Assembly: GCA_035299025.1 (NCBI GenBank)
Contig: DATGXK010000007.1
Location: 1,364,001-1,428,000 of the forward strand
Reading direction: 5' to 3'
Source: Leadbetterella sp035299025
GTDB lineage: Bacteria; Bacteroidota; Bacteroidia; Cytophagales; Spirosomataceae
DNA length: 64,000 nt
Part shown: piece by piece, positions 44,917 through 53,104 of the stretch
Layout of the letters: each line of letters begins with the position of its first letter
Numbering within the stretch: the stretch's first letter is position 1
Program-made: the position numbers and the translations under genes
The notes under the pieces: generated by a model
Told to the model about the DNA's origin: nothing
Database searches by the model: none
Seen by the model: the letters and a program-made list of their open reading frames with translations, nothing else

Positions 44917-46287
44917 ATGAAAAAAATTCTTTTAACAATAATATTTTTTTTAATTTCAATCGAAATATTGAGATCTCAAAATAGATTTGAGCAGGGTTAT
45001 TCCGCGACGTCTTTAGGATTTCAAAAAGATAGAAAAGAAGGAATATTCAAGTCCTACGACTTCGTTTGGAAACAGACAGGCAACTTATTTGTGGTAAAGA
45101 AAATTATTCATGAAAAGGCCGGTTTGCATACTCTTAGGTCATGGTTAATTAATGAAAAAGGAGAAAAGATAACTAAAAAGATATATACTGATATTGGAGA
45201 CTTCTCCGAGGGATTGGCAGAAGTAACCGTTGGTCCTAAAGACTTTTGTAGAAGCTGTTTTGCAACTGGAAAGTATAATTTTGTAGTTCAATTAAACAAT
45301 AATTGTGGATTTATTAATGAAAAAGGAGATGAGATAATTCCTCCAAAGTACTCTAATGTTATCAAAGGTTTTTCATCTGGCTTTTGTTTAGTTGCATTCT
45401 CAACCTCAAATTACTTTTATATTAACAAAAAAGGTGAACAACAATTTAACAAAGTTTTCAAGGGTGGAGAACCATTTCGAGGAAAAATAGCAGGTGTAGT
45501 TTACCGAAATGGTCAAAAGAACTTTATTAACACCAATGGAGAAAACATAATCCCAAAATACTACAATTATATTCAACCATATAGCGAAGACTATGAAGAC
45601 ATGATAAGAGCCTATCAACCAAAAGGAGATAAGGTAGGCTTTTGGACCAGCAATTGTGAAGAATTGATTCCTCCTCAATTTGATGACTTCAACTATGGTT
45701 ACTTAAGAAAAAAAATATTGGTAAAAAAAGACAAGAAGTATGGTTTTTTGGATTTTTTTTCTGGACAAACCGTCATTCCTATTAATTACGAAGCTGTAAA
45801 GAAAGACAAAAACTTAGATTACACACTTCTAAAAAAAGGTAATGATTGGTTTCGAAGCGACACTTCCTTCAACCTGATAAGACTTGTAAAAGCCGAAGAA
45901 GTTGAAAGTCTTGGAAAAGGAATATTTAAATTTTCTATCAATAATAAATGGGGAATAGTGGACAGTACGGGAAAAACTAAATGTAATCCAATATACTCTG
46001 AAATTTCTAATTCTTTTGTCAACGATTATCTACCATTTAAATCTGGCTCAAAGTTTGGCTATCTAAATTCAAATGGTGAATTGATAATTAATCCTGAATA
46101 TGATAAAGTAGGTGCCTTTCAAGATGGAATTGTTAATTGTGAAAAAGGAATCTATCAGTATACGCTCAATACGAAAGGAGTAATCACCGAAAAAAACATA
46201 ATACCAAACCTTCTTAAAAAAGCTTTTTTTGGTGTAATAATTACCCTTATTATTGGAATGACATTCTTTCTATTTAGGGTGAAATAA
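44917..46287 (+). CDS. WG-repeat exported protein of the peptide cluster
   Basis: A 456-residue protein (ATG at 44917; an upstream frame to 44791 runs through the peptide gene and is ignored). A signal or anchor peptide (LLTIIFFLISIEILRSQ), then repeated WG-type motifs such as FINEKGDEIIPPKYSNV, FINTNGENIIPKYYNY and YLNSNGELIINPEYDKV, and a C-terminal hydrophobic helix (FFGVIITLIIGMTFFLFRVK). WG repeats form surface-binding folds; the role is unknown. Position between peptide and transporter allows an immunity or peptide-binding function, an inference without a family precedent. Confidence 0.7.
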   Translation: MKKILLTIIFFLISIEILRSQNRFEQGYSATSLGFQKDRKEGIFKSYDFVWKQTGNLFVVKKIIHEKAGLHTLRSWLINEKGEKITKKIYTDIGDFSEGLAEVTVGPKDFCRSCFATGKYNFVVQLNNNCGFINEKGDEIIPPKYSNVIKGFSSGFCLVAFSTSNYFYINKKGEQQFNKVFKGGEPFRGKIAGVVYRNGQKNFINTNGENIIPKYYNYIQPYSEDYEDMIRAYQPKGDKVGFWTSNCEELIPPQFDDFNYGYLRKKILVKKDKKYGFLDFFSGQTVIPINYEAVKKDKNLDYTLLKKGNDWFRSDTSFNLIRLVKAEEVESLGKGIFKFSINNKWGIVDSTGKTKCNPIYSEISNSFVNDYLPFKSGSKFGYLNSNGELIINPEYDKVGAFQDGIVNCEKGIYQYTLNTKGVITEKNIIPNLLKKAFFGVIITLIIGMTFFLFRVK

Positions 46288-46334
46288 TTGTTTGAAATCA
46301 TAACTCATTACAATCGTGATCTTTTGTTTATATC

Positions 46335-48557
46335 TTGATTAAATTTAAAACATACCACCAACTCGACGCAATGGACTGCGGTCCCACCTGCCTCCGCATG
46401 GTGGCCAAACACTATGGGCGTAGCTTATCTGCTCAAGAGCTACGTGAGGCGGCAGAAATTGGTAAGGATGGTGTAAATATGCTAGGCATTGCCCAAGCGG
46501 CTGAAAGGGTATGTTTTCGTACTTTAGGTGTAAAAGTCACCTTGGAAAAACTCAAAATGGAAGCTCCAATGCCCTGCATAGTACATTGGGGTCAAAATCA
46601 TTTTGTGGTTGTGGTTTCGACTTCGCTCAACCACCGCTGGTGGAGTCGATCACTGAGCGTAGTCGAAGTGGCCGACCCTGCGAAGGGACTTATAAAGTAT
46701 ACGGAAGCGGAATTTGAATCTCAGTGGGCTACCACCGTAATAGATGGAGAACGCACGGGCGTGGCTTTGCTTTTAGAACCCACAGCGGCTTTTTATGAAA
46801 ACGATACCTTTGCCGAGAAAAACAAGGAGAAAAGCTTTGGGGCTTTGTTTCAGTATTTTTTTAAGTACAAATCTCTTGTTGTTCAGTTGGGTTTGGGGCT
46901 GTTGGTGGGCTCTTTGATACAGCTTATTATGCCTTTTCTTACTCAAAGTGTGGTAGATACTGGCATACAAACCCGCAATCTTAATTTTATTTATCTAGTG
47001 CTGGCTGCACAGCTCATGCTGTTCATTGGGCGTATGGCGGTAGATTTCCTGCGGTCGTGGATATTGCTGCATGTGAGTACCCGTATCAACCTGTCTATTC
47101 TTTCAGAGTTTTTGGGTAAACTGCTCAAACTGCCCGTTAGCTATTTTGAGAGCAAACAAACGGGCGACATCCTCCAACGCATAGGCGACCACAGCCGCAT
47201 AGAGTCCTTTCTGACAGGCACATCGCTCAATGTGCTGTTTTCTATGTTTAATTTGGTCATTTTTTCAATTGTGTTGGCCTACTATAATCTCAGCATCTTT
47301 GGTGTTTTTGTGGTGGCTTCGGTGGTTTACAGCGTTTGGGTGGTTTTGTTTCTCAAATATCGCCGAGCGTTGGATAATAAACGCTTTGCTCTCAACTCCA
47401 AAAATCAAAGTTCATTGATTCAACTTGTGCAGTCTGTCCCTGAGCTAAAACTAAATAATGCTACTTTGAGAAAACGTTGGGATTGGGAAAATTTGCAAAT
47501 CCAAAGCTTTAAACTAAGTATGAAAGGCCTAGCCCTCCAACAATACCAACAAGTCGGGGCTTTGTTTATCAACGAGGGTAAAAATATTTTTATCACTTTT
47601 CTAGCAGCTACAGCTGTGGTCAACGGTCAAATGACCCTCGGAGCCATGATGGCCATGCAGTATATCATCGGGCAGCTCAATAGCCCAGTGGAGCAATTAG
47701 TGGGTTTTATGCAACACCTCCAAGATGCCAAAATGAGCCTGGAACGCCTCAACGAAGTCCACACCATGGACGAGGAAGAACCCGCAGACCAGCATTTGCT
47801 CAAAACCTTGCCACAAGACCATAGCATCAATATCGAAAACCTAAGCTATACATACCCAGGTGCGGGCAATGACCCAGTTTTGACCGACCTTAACATAAAA
47901 ATACCCGCTGGTAAGACCACCGCCATAGTGGGAAGTAGTGGCAGTGGAAAAACAACATTATTAAAGCTGTTGCTTAAATTTGTAAATGCCCAAAAAGGCC
48001 AAATCAAGATAGGCAATACCCAACTCAAAAACATCAGTCACGACTATTGGCGTAGCCTCTGCGGTACAGTAATGCAAGACGGCTATATATTTTCAGACAC
48101 TATAGCCAACAACATCAGCATATCAGACGAACGACCAGACATACACAAACTCATGAATGCCGTAAAGGTGGCCAATATTCAAGATTTTATAGAAGAACTG
48201 CCACTGAGCTATAATACCAAAATAGGTGCCGAAGGAAATGGCGTATCAAAAGGCCAAAGACAAAGATTACTAATAGCCAGAGCCGTATATAAAAATCCCG
48301 AGTATTTGTTTTTCGATGAAGCCACAAACGCCCTAGACGCCGAAAACGAAAGGGTAATAATGGACAATCTAGAAGAATTTAACCGTGGCAAAACTGTAGT
48401 AGTAGTAGCCCACCGACTAAGCACCGTAAAAAATGCAGACCAGATTATAGTTTTAGAAAAAGGCAAAGTGGTAGAAGTAGGCACACATGCTGAATTGAGC
48501 AGGGCTAATGGTAGATATTATGAGTTGGTAAAGAACCAGTTGGAGTTGGGGAGTTGA
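46335..48557 (+). CDS. Peptidase-containing (C39) ABC exporter
   Basis: A 740-residue inner-membrane transporter that removes Gly-Gly leaders and exports the peptide. C39 domain: Cys15 in DAMDCGPTCLRM, His89 in HWGQNHFVVV and Asp114 in VADPAKG. Between His and Asp there is a 17-residue insertion (95-111). Membrane part about 170-470, then a nucleotide-binding domain with GSSGSGKTTLLK (about 533), signature VSKGQRQRLLIARAV and Walker B EYLFFDEATNALD. Starts with TTG at 46335, since the MDCG Met (13) would remove part of the conserved YHQLDA segment. Cognate adaptor and outer channel follow. Confidence 0.93.
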   Translation: MIKFKTYHQLDAMDCGPTCLRMVAKHYGRSLSAQELREAAEIGKDGVNMLGIAQAAERVCFRTLGVKVTLEKLKMEAPMPCIVHWGQNHFVVVVSTSLNHRWWSRSLSVVEVADPAKGLIKYTEAEFESQWATTVIDGERTGVALLLEPTAAFYENDTFAEKNKEKSFGALFQYFFKYKSLVVQLGLGLLVGSLIQLIMPFLTQSVVDTGIQTRNLNFIYLVLAAQLMLFIGRMAVDFLRSWILLHVSTRINLSILSEFLGKLLKLPVSYFESKQTGDILQRIGDHSRIESFLTGTSLNVLFSMFNLVIFSIVLAYYNLSIFGVFVVASVVYSVWVVLFLKYRRALDNKRFALNSKNQSSLIQLVQSVPELKLNNATLRKRWDWENLQIQSFKLSMKGLALQQYQQVGALFINEGKNIFITFLAATAVVNGQMTLGAMMAMQYIIGQLNSPVEQLVGFMQHLQDAKMSLERLNEVHTMDEEEPADQHLLKTLPQDHSINIENLSYTYPGAGNDPVLTDLNIKIPAGKTTAIVGSSGSGKTTLLKLLLKFVNAQKGQIKIGNTQLKNISHDYWRSLCGTVMQDGYIFSDTIANNISISDERPDIHKLMNAVKVANIQDFIEELPLSYNTKIGAEGNGVSKGQRQRLLIARAVYKNPEYLFFDEATNALDAENERVIMDNLEEFNRGKTVVVVAHRLSTVKNADQIIVLEKGKVVEVGTHAELSRANGRYYELVKNQLELGS
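46616..46667. repeat. Palindromic repeat inserted in C39 domain
   Basis: Arms TTCGACTTCGCTCA and TGAGCGTAGTCGAA pair over 13 of 14 bases; an inner CCACC-GCT-GGTGG stem lies between. It translates as STSLNHRWWSRSLSVVE (residues 95-111). Its alternative frame gives FDFAQPPLVESITERSRS, a string I recognise from mispredicted ORFs over a widespread Bacteroidota intergenic palindrome. The frame is kept (51 bp). Confidence 0.75.
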
Positions 48558-48731
48558 CTTGTGAGTGATGAGTTGTGAGTATTGAGATTATTAAATTGAG
48601 GTACTCTGTGAAAAACTCTGTGTTACTCTGCGGTAAAAAATAAGACATTGATTATTTACAAACAATTCCTAATCATCAGTATAATTGATTCACATCTTAC
48701 TTAACCATTAGCTATTGAAGAAACAAATGCA

Positions 48732-50174
48732 ATGAACGAAAAAGAATATATCAATAATTCGGAGAGGCTTCTCCATACCGACATCAGGATTTTGATGGGT
48801 GGCAGAGGAAGTTTTGAGCCAGAATTACTTCCCAAAGAGGTAACTCCTCCCCCTACTCCACCTGAGATAACCTTCGATGGAGAAGATGGTGGCAGAGGCA
48901 ACAGAATGCCTGAATTAGTAAATTCTAATGTAGATGAAGTACTGAACAAACCACCTACATGGTTGGTTCGATGGGGCACCACGGTATTCTTTATGGCCTT
49001 TGTTTTGCTGATAGGCATCACTTGGTTTGTAGAATATCCAGATTTAGTGGGGGCTCCATTGAAAGTGGTTTCGAACAACCTTCCCAAGAACATTATCAGT
49101 AAAACAGACGGGAATTTAATAAAGCTATTTGTAAAAGAAGGCCAAGTTGTACAAAAAGGTGAAATTTTGGCTTACCTAGAAAGCACCGCTAGCCACGACG
49201 AAGTCCTTGAGCTTGAGAAAACGGTGAATCAACTGGTCAATTTGGCCCAAACTAATAACCTCAACGCCATTCAAAGCACCCAAATACCGCAATACTTTAG
49301 TTTGGGAGAATTGCAGAAATCTTTTCAGGCTTTTCAACAAGCATTAATGGCCTCTAATGCCGCTGCTGCAAATGGAGTTTTCAACAAGAAAAAAGCGACT
49401 ATTGGCAATGAAATAGGGTCTTTGAGACGCTTGCAAGAAAATACCAGAAGCCAATTGCAAATGCAAGAAGAAGACTTAAAAATGGCTTTAGAAGAGGCTC
49501 AAAGTCAGCAAAGACTGAGCGAAAAGGGTTTCGTATCAAAACTTGAAGCCAAAAATGCCATGAGCAAATATCTGAGCAAAAAACAAGCCTATGAACAAGC
49601 AAAAGGTAACCTTGAAAACAACACTATCAGCCAAACCCAAAAACAACAGGAGATATTTGAGATTGAGAAAAATGTAATGGATCAAAAAGTAGCTTTGATT
49701 CAGTCCATTAACACTCTCAAAAGCGATATAGAAGCATGGAAACAAAGATATATAGCAGTGGCAAGTATTTCGGGAAAAGTAAATTTCTTGACAAATCTGC
49801 AAGAGAACCAAATTATAAAAGCAGGCCAAGAGTTGTTGTATATTTTACCGCAAGGCTCAGGTTATTATGGAGAAATGATGGTGGGGCAATACAATTTTGG
49901 CAAAATCAAAAAAGGTCAGGAAGTGATAGTTAAATTCCCAAGTTATCCATTTCAGGAATTCGGAACTGTTCGAGGTCTAATCAGCCATATTTCTGATGTG
50001 GCTCAGGATTCAGTTTATTTGGTCAAAGTACATTTCCCAAATGCCCTCAAAACTTCTTCAAAAAAAGACCTACCATTTAAAAACGGAATGACTGCTTCGG
50101 GCGAAATCGTGACAGAAAACTTAAAGCTCATAGAAAAGTTTTTTTACGATATCAGAAAGTCATTGAAAAGGTGA
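48732..50174 (+). CDS. HlyD-family membrane-fusion adaptor
   Basis: A 480-residue periplasmic adaptor that bridges the ABC exporter and TolC. A single membrane helix (about 81-101, VFFMAFVLLIGITWF) follows a cytoplasmic tail with a proline-rich stretch (EVTPPPTPPEITFDGEDGG) bounded by two GGRG motifs. Biotinyl-lipoyl-like halves are seen as GNLIKLFVKEGQVVQKGEILAYL and ASISGKVNFLTN, with a long coiled coil between (about 160-340). Located 174 bp after the exporter, possibly with its own promoter, and 62 bp before the TolC gene. Confidence 0.9.
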   Translation: MNEKEYINNSERLLHTDIRILMGGRGSFEPELLPKEVTPPPTPPEITFDGEDGGRGNRMPELVNSNVDEVLNKPPTWLVRWGTTVFFMAFVLLIGITWFVEYPDLVGAPLKVVSNNLPKNIISKTDGNLIKLFVKEGQVVQKGEILAYLESTASHDEVLELEKTVNQLVNLAQTNNLNAIQSTQIPQYFSLGELQKSFQAFQQALMASNAAAANGVFNKKKATIGNEIGSLRRLQENTRSQLQMQEEDLKMALEEAQSQQRLSEKGFVSKLEAKNAMSKYLSKKQAYEQAKGNLENNTISQTQKQQEIFEIEKNVMDQKVALIQSINTLKSDIEAWKQRYIAVASISGKVNFLTNLQENQIIKAGQELLYILPQGSGYYGEMMVGQYNFGKIKKGQEVIVKFPSYPFQEFGTVRGLISHISDVAQDSVYLVKVHFPNALKTSSKKDLPFKNGMTASGEIVTENLKLIEKFFYDIRKSLKR

Positions 50175-50236
50175 GTTGGTTATTGGTGGATTGGTTACTG
50201 GTTGATTGATTACTATAAATTAGGATTTTTAAAAGT

Positions 50237-51499
50237 ATGAGAAAAATTTTGATTTTGATTCTCATTGGTTGTCAAGTGTATGCTCAAAAAGTTTATACTT
50301 TGGAGGAGTGTATAGAAACGGCATTTAGACAAAGTCCTGAATTGCAAGTTCAGAACTTGAATATTCTTCAGGCCAATGAGAATTACAGATATTCGAAAAA
50401 AAACCAATTCCCTTCTGTTACTGCCAATATTTCGCAAGGCGTAAACGGTGGTCGGAGCATTGACCCCTTTTCCAATGCTTTCGTACAACGAAGTATTTCT
50501 TCCAATTCGTTCGGAGTTGGGGCAAACTGGAATATCTTCAATGGCTTTTCTCTCAAAAATCAAATTGAAGTAAACAGAAATGAAGTGGAAGGTCAAAAGC
50601 AACAATTGGCACTCAATAAAAAAGGGTTAAAAATAAACGTTATTTCGGCTTTTATGCAAGTTTTGGTAGCTCAGGAATTACTAAAAATATCGCAGGAACA
50701 AAAAAAAGATTTAGAAACCCAGCTCGATGCCCTGAATGAAAAAGTCAAAGAAGGCTTATTGCCAAAAAGTCAAATTTCAGACTTTGAGGCCCAAATAGCC
50801 AATGTTTCTTTAGAAGAGTATAACGCAAAAAATAACTTAGAATTAGCAAAACTTAATCTTGCTCAATGGCTTGGATTCACTTCTAAAACTAATTTTGAGG
50901 TTAAATATCAAAGAAAAATTACGCCAAAATATGAGGAATCGAACTTTATTCATCCCTCTCTAAAAATTTTAGAAACCAAATTCACTAGTGCTAAGCTAAA
51001 TACAAAGATCGCATATGCATCGAAATATCCAACTGTTAATCTCAATGGCGGCCTCGGTTCGGCCTATTCGAGTGCTGCATCTTCAGAATTCTCCTATTTC
51101 AACCAACTTAACTATAACCTCAATCAGTATTTCAGGATTGGATTAAACGTTCCAATATATGCTAATGGACAAGTTCAAGCCAAAATTTCTAATGCCAATA
51201 TTCAAGAACAAATCATTAAAAAGCAGATAGACCAAGAAAAACTTAAAATAGGCCAAGAATTTGAAAAGCAAAAAATGGAGATTGCATTATTAAGCGAAAA
51301 ACTTAAATTTTCAGAAATCAACCTAAATGTCCAAAACAAAGCATATCTCTCCGGAAAAGAAAGATTTGAGGAAGGAATAGTTAACAGCATAGAATTAAAT
51401 ACCCTCAGAATAAACGCTGAAAAAGCCAGAATTACTTATATTCAAACACAAATTGAGCTTGATTTTAAAACTCTTTTGCTCCAGGCTTATGTTGAATAA
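50237..51499 (+). CDS. TolC-family outer-membrane efflux protein
   Basis: A 420-residue outer-membrane channel: signal peptide ending CQVYAQ, opening KVYTLEECIETAFRQSPELQ typical of the family, then two coiled-coil repeats with the usual periodicity (NPSPE-like SPELQVQNLNI at the start, KERFEEGIVNSIELNTLRIN near residue 370). It completes the type I exporter with the HlyD adaptor and C39 transporter. Followed directly by a bidirectional terminator. Confidence 0.92.
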   Translation: MRKILILILIGCQVYAQKVYTLEECIETAFRQSPELQVQNLNILQANENYRYSKKNQFPSVTANISQGVNGGRSIDPFSNAFVQRSISSNSFGVGANWNIFNGFSLKNQIEVNRNEVEGQKQQLALNKKGLKINVISAFMQVLVAQELLKISQEQKKDLETQLDALNEKVKEGLLPKSQISDFEAQIANVSLEEYNAKNNLELAKLNLAQWLGFTSKTNFEVKYQRKITPKYEESNFIHPSLKILETKFTSAKLNTKIAYASKYPTVNLNGGLGSAYSSAASSEFSYFNQLNYNLNQYFRIGLNVPIYANGQVQAKISNANIQEQIIKKQIDQEKLKIGQEFEKQKMEIALLSEKLKFSEINLNVQNKAYLSGKERFEEGIVNSIELNTLRINAEKARITYIQTQIELDFKTLLLQAYVE

Positions 51500-51500
51500 A

Positions 51501-51526
51501 AAAAACCACCCTTTAGGATGGTTTTT
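51501..51526. terminator. Bidirectional terminator between tolC-like and gltD genes
   Basis: AAAAACCACCC and GGATGGTTTTT around TTTA: an 11-bp stem with one C-A mismatch on the plus strand that is a G-U pair on the minus strand, flanked by A- and T-runs on the two sides. Confidence 0.8.
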
Positions 51527-51551
51527 ACTTCAATATTAAACTAAATTCAGT

Positions 51552-53066
51552 TTACAAACCTACATAGTCTGCAGTGATCATTGGCGTAGATTTGGCTTCG
51601 AGGAGCGAATAGCCCATCAAATACTCATCTACCGCTCTGGCGGCCTCACGGCCTTCTGAAATGGCCCAAACTACTAGAGATTGACCTCTACGCATATCTC
51701 CGGCTGCGAATACTTTTTTTACTGAAGTTTGGTAATTGCTCGTGTCAACATTGCCTCTATTGTCAAGTTTTACACCCAAATCTTCTATCAAACCACTGGC
51801 TTGTGGATGAAGAAAACCTGCGGCAATCAAAGCTAGCTCGGCCGGATATTCTTTCTCTGAACCTTCAATTTCTTTCATCACCATTCGGCCATTTTCCAAA
51901 ACCCACTCAATGTTCACCAGTTTTAGGGCTTTTAAATTACCATTTTCGTCACCAATAAATTCTTTGGTGTTTACGCTCCACGCACGCTCACAGCCTTCCT
52001 CATGCGAAGTAGAGGTACGGAGCATCATAGGCCATTGTGGCCAAGGCGTACTTTCAGCTCTCGTAGCTGGAGGCATTGGCATGATTTCGATTTGTGAAAC
52101 CGACTTGGCTTTGTGCCTGTTAGAGGTTCCTACACAGTCAGAACCAGTATCTCCTCCACCAATCACAAAAACATTTTTGCCGGTAGCCAAAAGTTCACCA
52201 TTTTGGTAAGCTTTGCCTTGGTGATCTTTAGCCAAGTCGAGCGATTTACCTCTTTCAGTTGCTACTCTTTTGTTTTGTTGACTCAAGAATTCCATGGCTG
52301 GGTAAATTCCTTTGAGCTCACGGCCCTTTATTTCCACGTCACGAGGAACAGTAGAACCACCTGTGAGAACAACTGCGTCATATTTCTCAAGCAATTTCTC
52401 AGCTTTGATGTCTACACCTACGTTTACACCAGTTTTAAAAGTGATTCCTTCTGCCTCCATCACTTCTAGACGACGATCTATAATACTTTTGTCCAATTTA
52501 AAATCTGGAATACCATATCTTACCAAACCACCTATTTGATCTGCTCTTTCGTATAAAGTCACAGTATGACCAGCTTTGTTGAGCTGAGAAGCTGCGGCCA
52601 TACCAGCAGGACCTCCACCAATAACCGCAACAGCTTTCCCTGTACGTTTTTTTGGAACTACAGGTACTACCCAACCATTCTCAAACGCCTTCTCGATGAT
52701 AGATTTCTCAATGTATTCAATGGCCACAGCGGGCTTGTTGATACCCAAAACGCAAGACGATTCACACGGTGCTGGGCATATTCTTCCTGTAAACTCCGGA
52801 AAGTTGTTGGTTGAGGATAACAATTCGTATGCATATTGCCAGTTTCCATCATACACCGCGTCGTTGAATTCGGGTATAATATTGCCTAGCGGACAGCCAT
52901 TATGACAGAACGGAATACCGCAATCCATACAACGAGCCGCCTGATCCTTGGTCTGAACTTGGTCATAACCTAGTTCCACTTCATTGTAATCGTTTTTTCT
53001 TTCGTTTACATCTCTTTTTTGAGACGCTTTTCTTTCAAATTCTAAAAAACCAGTTGGTTTTCCCAT
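51552..53066 (-). CDS. gltD: Glutamate synthase small subunit
   Basis: A 504-residue NADPH-oxidising flavoprotein that passes electrons to the large subunit in ammonium assimilation. The N-terminal part has two groups of cysteines for [4Fe-4S] clusters (RCMDCGIPFCHNGCPLGNII and CPAPCESSC). Two Rossmann folds follow, FAD (AVIGGGPAGMAAASQLNKAG) near residue 150 and NADPH (VFVIGGGDTGSDC) near 285, plus AAGDMRRGQSLVVWAISEGR at the end. It lies 38 bp behind gltB, in the same operon. Confidence 0.96.
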   Translation of the reverse strand: MGKPTGFLEFERKASQKRDVNERKNDYNEVELGYDQVQTKDQAARCMDCGIPFCHNGCPLGNIIPEFNDAVYDGNWQYAYELLSSTNNFPEFTGRICPAPCESSCVLGINKPAVAIEYIEKSIIEKAFENGWVVPVVPKKRTGKAVAVIGGGPAGMAAASQLNKAGHTVTLYERADQIGGLVRYGIPDFKLDKSIIDRRLEVMEAEGITFKTGVNVGVDIKAEKLLEKYDAVVLTGGSTVPRDVEIKGRELKGIYPAMEFLSQQNKRVATERGKSLDLAKDHQGKAYQNGELLATGKNVFVIGGGDTGSDCVGTSNRHKAKSVSQIEIMPMPPATRAESTPWPQWPMMLRTSTSHEEGCERAWSVNTKEFIGDENGNLKALKLVNIEWVLENGRMVMKEIEGSEKEYPAELALIAAGFLHPQASGLIEDLGVKLDNRGNVDTSNYQTSVKKVFAAGDMRRGQSLVVWAISEGREAARAVDEYLMGYSLLEAKSTPMITADYVGL

Positions 53067-53104
53067 GATCTAAAAAATATATTAATCTATTTGAAATTCT
53101 TTAA

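Noticed and set aside
46511..46717. ORF containing the string FDFAQPPLVESITERSRS
   Set aside because: It is a wrong-frame reading of the palindrome inside the C39 transporter gene.
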